From: Paraburkholderia lacunae
GTDB taxonomy: Bacteria; Pseudomonadota; Gammaproteobacteria; Burkholderiales; Burkholderiaceae
Direction of reading: 5' to 3'
DNA length: 64,000 nucleotides
Assembly: GCF_003353175.1 (NCBI RefSeq)
Contig: NZ_QHKS01000009.1
Location: forward strand, 186,001-250,000
The position numbers and the translations under genes are program-made. Below the pieces are notes generated by a model. The model worked only from the letters and a program-made list of their open reading frames with translations. It searched no databases and was not told where the DNA came from. Each line of letters begins with the position of its first letter. Within the stretch, counting starts at the first letter, position 1. Shown here piece by piece: positions 58,415 to 64,000 of this stretch.

Positions 58415-58885
58415 TCAGAGCTCGGCTTTCAGTTGATTCAGCAGGTCAGCGTGAGCTGCCTGGTCGACTTCGCGCTTCAGGATCTGTTCAGCGCCCTTCA
58501 CGGCGAGTGCAGCGACATCGCCGCGCAGCGTTTCGCGCGCCTTCACGACTTGCTGGTCCGCGTCGGCCTTCGCTTGCGCGATGATGCGAGCGGCTTCAGC
58601 TTGTGCTTGAGCCTTGATTTCGTCGGCGACTGCCACAGCGCGCTTTTCGGCGTCAGCAATACGTTGCTGACCGTCGTTGCGTGCCTGAGCCAGTTCCTGG
58701 TCGACGCGCTTGTGGGCGGCTTCGAGTTCAGCCTTGCCCTTTTCAGCGGCAGACAAACCGTCAGCAATCTTCTTTGAGCGCTCGTCGAGGGCGTTGATCA
58801 GCGGCGGCCACACGAACTTCATCGTGAACCACGCGAGGATCAGGAACACGACCATTTGCGCAAACAGGGTTGCGTTGAGATTCAC
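58415..58885 (-). CDS. atpF: ATP synthase subunit b
   Basis: A 156-residue protein with an N-terminal membrane helix ([22 protein letters not shown]) and a long charged helix rich in Ala/Glu/Lys/Gln that dimerises as the peripheral stalk. Confidence 0.97.
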   Translation of the reverse strand: MNLNATLFAQMVVFLILAWFTMKFVWPPLINALDERSKKIADGLSAAEKGKAELEAAHKRVDQELAQARNDGQQRIADAEKRAVAVADEIKAQAQAEAARIIAQAKADADQQVVKARETLRGDVAALAVKGAEQILKREVDQAAHADLLNQLKAEL

Positions 58886-59023
58886 GGTGTTTCCTTAAAC
58901 GTTGCTAGTTCGGAAAGTGAAACGGCAAGGCGCTCATCGATTCTGTATTCGATCAGCGCCCAAGTGCCCGTTCCGCCCTGCGCCTTTACTAGTTATAGCT
59001 CAGGCGCAAACTTCCGAGGAACC

Positions 59024-59341
<318 letters not shown>

Positions 59342-59377
59342 TTAAAAAACTACGATTCTTTTGTCCGACGGCGCAGT

Positions 59378-60319
<942 letters not shown>

Positions 60320-60390
60320 TCATATCCGCACTCCTGTTGGCGGCGCTGCGCGCCAGCCTGAATTTTTGCTACTACTTTGTTGCTGCTTCC

Positions 60391-60936
60391 TTAGCGCCAC
60401 GCCAGGGCGATCCAGTACGTCTTGAGCGCAATGAGGTAGGTCACGAGCAGCGGCACCCAGCGTACGTCGTGATACCAGAAGGCGATGGCTACAAACATCG
60501 CGATCGTTGTCCCCATCTTGAGCGCTTCGCCGATCATCCAGCTCATCACTGTCTCGGCGCCGCTCAGCGTTCTAAGGCGTGCCGCGAACAAAGCACCCGG
60601 CACCCAGCAAATCGCTCCCCCCAGGAACGCGGACAGCGCAGCAGCGCCCGGCGGCTTGTAGAACAGCCACCACACCAGCGTAGCACCCAGGGACAAAACC
60701 ATTTGCGCTGCCACGACCTTGGCAGGCGTGACGCGCGATGGACGACTCACATTGGGACCAAACAGCTTTTCAGCCTCGGCCCGCGTAAGCGGAACGATAT
60801 TGTTATCTTGCTGCTCGACATCCCACGCATCATCAGGTGAAGCGTGCTGACCGGTGGACGCAACGGAAGGGGTGCGCTCAGCGGGGTGTTCGTCGTGCCC
60901 ATTCTTCGGCGCTTGATTCGACGCTTTGACCGCCAT
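60391..60936 (-). CDS. atpI: ATP synthase subunit I
   Basis: A 181-residue protein with a variable hydrophilic N-terminus (about 1-68) and four membrane helices. AtpI proteins help assemble the c-ring. First gene of the operon, 161 bases before atpB and behind the promoter at 61016-61044. Confidence 0.85.
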   Translation of the reverse strand: MAVKASNQAPKNGHDEHPAERTPSVASTGQHASPDDAWDVEQQDNNIVPLTRAEAEKLFGPNVSRPSRVTPAKVVAAQMVLSLGATLVWWLFYKPPGAAALSAFLGGAICWVPGALFAARLRTLSGAETVMSWMIGEALKMGTTIAMFVAIAFWYHDVRWVPLLVTYLIALKTYWIALAWR

Positions 60937-61848
60937 CGCAGTGTTCCAAAAGTCTTGTTCCAGCCCGCGAGCTTACGCCGCGCTTACGGGGTTGCCGTGC
61001 AATTAAATCCGGGCGATTGTAAGCGATAGTTGCAGGCAATTCAAGACTTTAGGCCGTTCAATAAACCGCGTGAAACCGGCCTTCACCATATGGAAGCGGC
61101 GTCTTCCCGCAGTGATTCACGGCAAATGTAAGGCGGTCGGGGGATGGCCAAATATGCGTGATGAGTTAGACGGTTTCGATCCCGCAGATACGTCGCTTCG
61201 GCGCTATGACGTACGTCTCAAAAATGCAACAGAAGTTAATTTTCGCGTGGTACGGTGGACTTGCGTCACAGTTACGGGTAGTGCAATGCGGTGGGCGGAT
61301 ACCGATTCCCTACAGACCACGCGACCACTGCGAACACGTTTTTGATACCGCCCGATGATGCCGCGCGGCTGCAGGACTTTCGGCGGCAGCGCTCTGCGCG
61401 CCTGCCCCGCAGCACTTAAATCATCCGCGGCATCGCGAACAACTCGCCGGCGCCGGATCGGAAAGCGGCCAACGCGGAATTCGACGTCGATAGGGATCCG
61501 ACGCGGGAGGGTGAAGAAGCATTCGCGCGATTGCCGAGCGGTCCCAGCATCCGGCGCTCGCCACCACACTATGCGGGGAGGCACCGGCGCGTACCCAGCG
61601 GCAAGCGAAATGGTGCCATCGGCCTTTCACATCAGGAATCCTCAATATATATCGCCAGTTTTAAATTCAGGAATCCATCGGATATCAATATGGCATGCAA
61701 ATGAATTGGCGAGAGCGGCGAACGTTCAAGGTTGTGATTGCGGCCGCCGCGATGCACCTCCCGCCGCCGAACCGCTTGCGAATCGGATCTCCATCCAGAC
61801 GATTCACAAGCACGTTCGGCATGCTTCGCATTCGATTCGCCGTCGCGG
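60937..61848. other. intergenic region between parB and atpI
   Basis: 912 bases with no convincing gene. The left part holds the atp promoter. Several open frames exist but their composition does not look coding and none has a ribosome site. I looked for parS-like GTTTCACGTGAAAC and saw no match here. Confidence 0.55.
61016..61044 (-). promoter_or_regulatory. sigma70 promoter of the atp operon
   Basis: On the minus strand TTGAAT (61044-61039), a 17-base spacer and TACAAT (61021-61016). It is about 80 bases upstream of atpI and the boxes differ from consensus at two and one positions. Confidence 0.8.
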
Positions 61849-62736
61849 TCAGGCCGTGGCGTTGCCGCGCAGCCGGACAAGAATGCCTTCCAGTGCATCC
61901 AGGTCGCCGAAATCCACCAGCACCTGGCCGCGGCCCCGCCGGCCGAGCTTGATCTTCACCGTCGCGGCGAGTAGATCAGACAATTCTTCTTCGAGGCGTC
62001 GCGTGTCGCGGCCGCCGTCCTGATTTGCGCGCGCCTTCACCGCTGGCGCCGCTTTGGTAGTCGCGGTCACCAGCTTTTCGGTTTCACGCACCGACATGCG
62101 TTTGTTGACGACCTGATTGGCCAGTGTGATCTGCGTCGCGGCGTCGACGGCCAGCAACGCGCGCGCATGCCCCATGTCGAGATCGCCGGCCAGGAGCATT
62201 GTTTGCACGGGCAACGCCAGGTTCAGCAAACGCAGCAGGTTCGAGACGGCGCTGCGCGAGCGGCCGACCGACTCAGCCGCCTGTTCATGCGTAAAGTGGA
62301 ATTCATCGAGCAAGCGCTGAATGCCCTGCGCTTCTTCGAGCGGGTTCAGATCTTCGCGCTGAATATTTTCGATCAGCGCCATCGCCGCAGCAGTCTGGTC
62401 CGGTACGTCCCTCACCAGCACCGGCACCTCGTCGAGGCCGGCGAGACGCGCCGCGCGGAAACGCCGCTCACCGGCGATGATCTCGTACTTGTCCGCCGAA
62501 ACCGGCCGAACGAGGATCGGCTGCATCAGTCCCTGCGCACGGATGCTCGCTGCCAGCTCCTGCAGCGCGCCTTCGTCCATGCGCGTACGTGGCTGGTACT
62601 TGCCGGCCTGCAGTTTGCTGAGCGGCAGCACGTTGGGCGCGCCCTCAATCACCACTGCCTCGGTGATATCCGGACTGCCGCCGAGCAGTGCTTCAAGACC
62701 CCGGCCCAATCCCTTTTTTCTTGCTACTGCATTCAT
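61849..62736 (-). CDS. parB: chromosome partitioning protein ParB
   Basis: A 295-residue ParB. The CTPase/sliding-clamp motifs are GERRFRAARLAG and ENIQREDLNPLEEA (about 95-125), followed by the helix-turn-helix THEQAAESVGRSRSAVSNLLRLL and the C-terminal dimer domain. It loads at parS sites and works with ParA. It lies 18 bases downstream of parA, placing this region next to the chromosome 1 origin. Confidence 0.97.
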   Translation of the reverse strand: MNAVARKKGLGRGLEALLGGSPDITEAVVIEGAPNVLPLSKLQAGKYQPRTRMDEGALQELAASIRAQGLMQPILVRPVSADKYEIIAGERRFRAARLAGLDEVPVLVRDVPDQTAAAMALIENIQREDLNPLEEAQGIQRLLDEFHFTHEQAAESVGRSRSAVSNLLRLLNLALPVQTMLLAGDLDMGHARALLAVDAATQITLANQVVNKRMSVRETEKLVTATTKAAPAVKARANQDGGRDTRRLEEELSDLLAATVKIKLGRRGRGQVLVDFGDLDALEGILVRLRGNATA

Positions 62737-62754
62737 CGCGCTTCCTCGATCCGC

Positions 62755-63546
62755 TTAGGATGCCTGGTGCGCGCTGCTCAGTGCGCGCACCCGCTCAATC
62801 ATTTCTGCACCAAACTGCACATAGGCTTGCGCGCCGCGCGACGCCCGGTCGAACACCACGCCCGGCAAACCATAGCTAGGCGCTTCAGCCAGACGCACGT
62901 TGCGCGGGATCACCGCGTCGAACACCTTGTCGCCGAAATGCTCCTTCAGCTGATCGGAGACTTGCTGTTGCAGCGTGATACGCGGATCGAACATCACGCG
63001 CAGCAGGCCGATCACCTTCAGGTCCCGATTCAGGTTGGCGTGCACCTGCTTGATCGTGTTGACGAGGTCCGACAGGCCCTCGAGCGCGAAGTACTCACAC
63101 TGCATCGGAATCACCACGCCGTGCGCGGCGCATAGGCCGTTGAGCGTGAGCAACGACAACGCCGGCGGGCAGTCGATCAGCACGAAATCGTATTCGCCCT
63201 CGACTGCCGCCAGCGCGGACTTCAATTGACGCTCGCGGTTTTGCACGCTGACCAACTCGACCTCGGCGCCAGCCAGCTCACGGTTGGCGGGCAACACGTC
63301 GTAGTCGACTGCTTCCGTCCGTGTCCGTGCATCCGCTACCGATATGCCGTCCACGAGCACTTCGTAGACGGTGTTCGTGCAAGCAGCCTTGTCGATGCCG
63401 CTGCCCATCGTGGCGTTACCCTGCGGGTCCAGATCGATGAGAAGGACACGCTGTCCCTGCGCTGCCAAGCTCGCGGCCAGATTGACCGTTGTCGTTGTCT
63501 TGCCGACGCCGCCCTTCTGATTCGCAACGCAGAAGATTTTTGCCAT
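62755..63546 (-). CDS. parA: chromosome partitioning ATPase ParA (Soj)
   Basis: A 263-residue ParA/MinD-type ATPase. The deviant Walker A is KGGVGKTTT (11-19), then LLIDLDPQGNAT, DFVLIDCPPALSLLTLNGL and VMFDPRITLQQQVSDQL. It forms the ATP-dependent gradient that moves ParB-parS. There is no N-terminal DNA-binding extension, so it is the short chromosomal type. Confidence 0.97.
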   Translation of the reverse strand: MAKIFCVANQKGGVGKTTTTVNLAASLAAQGQRVLLIDLDPQGNATMGSGIDKAACTNTVYEVLVDGISVADARTRTEAVDYDVLPANRELAGAEVELVSVQNRERQLKSALAAVEGEYDFVLIDCPPALSLLTLNGLCAAHGVVIPMQCEYFALEGLSDLVNTIKQVHANLNRDLKVIGLLRVMFDPRITLQQQVSDQLKEHFGDKVFDAVIPRNVRLAEAPSYGLPGVVFDRASRGAQAYVQFGAEMIERVRALSSAHQAS

Positions 63547-63629
63547 CGTTGGTGTGTCCCTTTTTCTGCTTGAGTAAATTGAAAAGCGCTCTTGCTATTC
63601 GGTGCGTACCGCCGGGCTACCGGCGGTTG

Positions 63630-64000
63630 TCAGCCCTCGCCATCCACCCGCACCTTGATCAAGTGCCGCTCGGCGTCGAGTGATGGAACGTGCAGGCGGA
63701 TGATCTCTTCCACGTGTGAGCCCGCCGGCAAGCGTTCAATCTCGCCGTCCGGACGCACGCCCTTCATCGCCCAGATCGCGCCCTGCTCCGCGACCAAGTG
63801 ACGGGCCAGTGTAACGAAATCCGCGAGTTCTGCGAATGCGCGCGAGACAATTACGTCGAACTTCACCGGTACTTCGGCGCCTGGCCGCAGCGTTTCGACC
63901 CGGCCGGTGACAACCGACAGATTCGCCAGGCCGAGTTCGGCCTTGGCCTGAGCCTGAAAAGCCGTCTTCTTTTGAACGATATCGTTCACGGTGACGGTCC
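63630..64000 (-). CDS. rsmG: 16S rRNA m7G527 methyltransferase RsmG (GidB), 5' end missing
   Basis: The C-terminal 123 codons of a minus-strand gene running into the window edge; the frame is open to base 64000. It contains [21 protein letters not shown] (truncated here as [11 protein letters not shown]), [15 protein letters not shown] and [13 protein letters not shown], which match RsmG motifs. The gidB-parA-parB-atp order is typical of the origin region. Confidence 0.9.
   Translation of the reverse strand, partial: TVTVNDIVQKKTAFQAQAKAELGLANLSVVTGRVETLRPGAEVPVKFDVIVSRAFAELADFVTLARHLVAEQGAIWAMKGVRPDGEIERLPAGSHVEEIIRLHVPSLDAERHLIKVRVDGEG

Noticed and set aside
61355..62023. 222-codon plus-strand frame in the parB-atpI gap
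   Set aside because: Arg/Ser-rich, no ribosome site, runs into the antisense of parB.
60937..63629. parS site near parAB
   Set aside because: No GTTTCACGTGAAAC-like palindrome seen by eye in this part of the window; sites may lie elsewhere.

Overview
The window looks like chromosome 1 of a Paraburkholderia/Burkholderia-type betaproteobacterium. This rests on high GC, on the rsmG-parA-parB-atpIBEFHAGDC arrangement typical near the replication origin, and on the protein sequences (T6SS, gcvTHP, putA, PriA, HemE). The assignment is inferred from gene content; no search was run.

Positions 1-21052 hold part of a type VI secretion (T6SS) locus in two divergent operons around an AT-richer control region (12693-13262). 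The minus-strand operon encodes the sheath (tssB, tssC), VgrG, a two-domain peptidoglycan-targeting effector (degenerate M23/LytM-like plus GH19-like) and a run of small secreted proteins of visibly lower GC. These are probably immunity or orphan-immunity genes, followed by a PAAR protein and two membrane proteins. The plus-strand operon is tssK, tssL, an OmpA-domain inner-membrane protein, hcp, clpV and tssE. No tssA, tssF, tssG, tssJ or full tssM is seen; they may lie left of position 1. Two of the small secreted families occur twice, and one copy is fused to half of a second PAAR gene, which records a recombination event.

Positions 21053-22245 look like an island edge: a broken helix-turn-helix recombinase piece, a truncated gene, a perfect 12-bp palindrome and an intact tRNA-Arg(CCG).

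Positions 22246-53000 are mostly housekeeping and metabolic genes: a dihaem cytochrome c, Rep helicase, an oxidoreductase, a lipoprotein, the glycine-cleavage operon gcvT-gcvH-gcvP behind a tandem glycine riboswitch, an alginate-lyase-family protein, L-serine deaminase, a ThDP enzyme, a branched-chain amino-acid binding protein, trifunctional PutA with a likely GTTGCA operator, a YeiH-type exporter with a coupled Cys-rich small protein, PriA, HemE, a PheC-like periplasmic protein and an acyl-CoA ligase. Glycine cleavage, serine deamination and proline oxidation make this a small amino-acid catabolism neighbourhood.

Positions 53078-64000 hold the complete ATP synthase operon (minus strand, promoter near 61030, terminator near 53090), then parB, parA and the start-less end of rsmG. 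Three copies of a hairpin repeat sit between atp genes and their stems change in a compensatory way.
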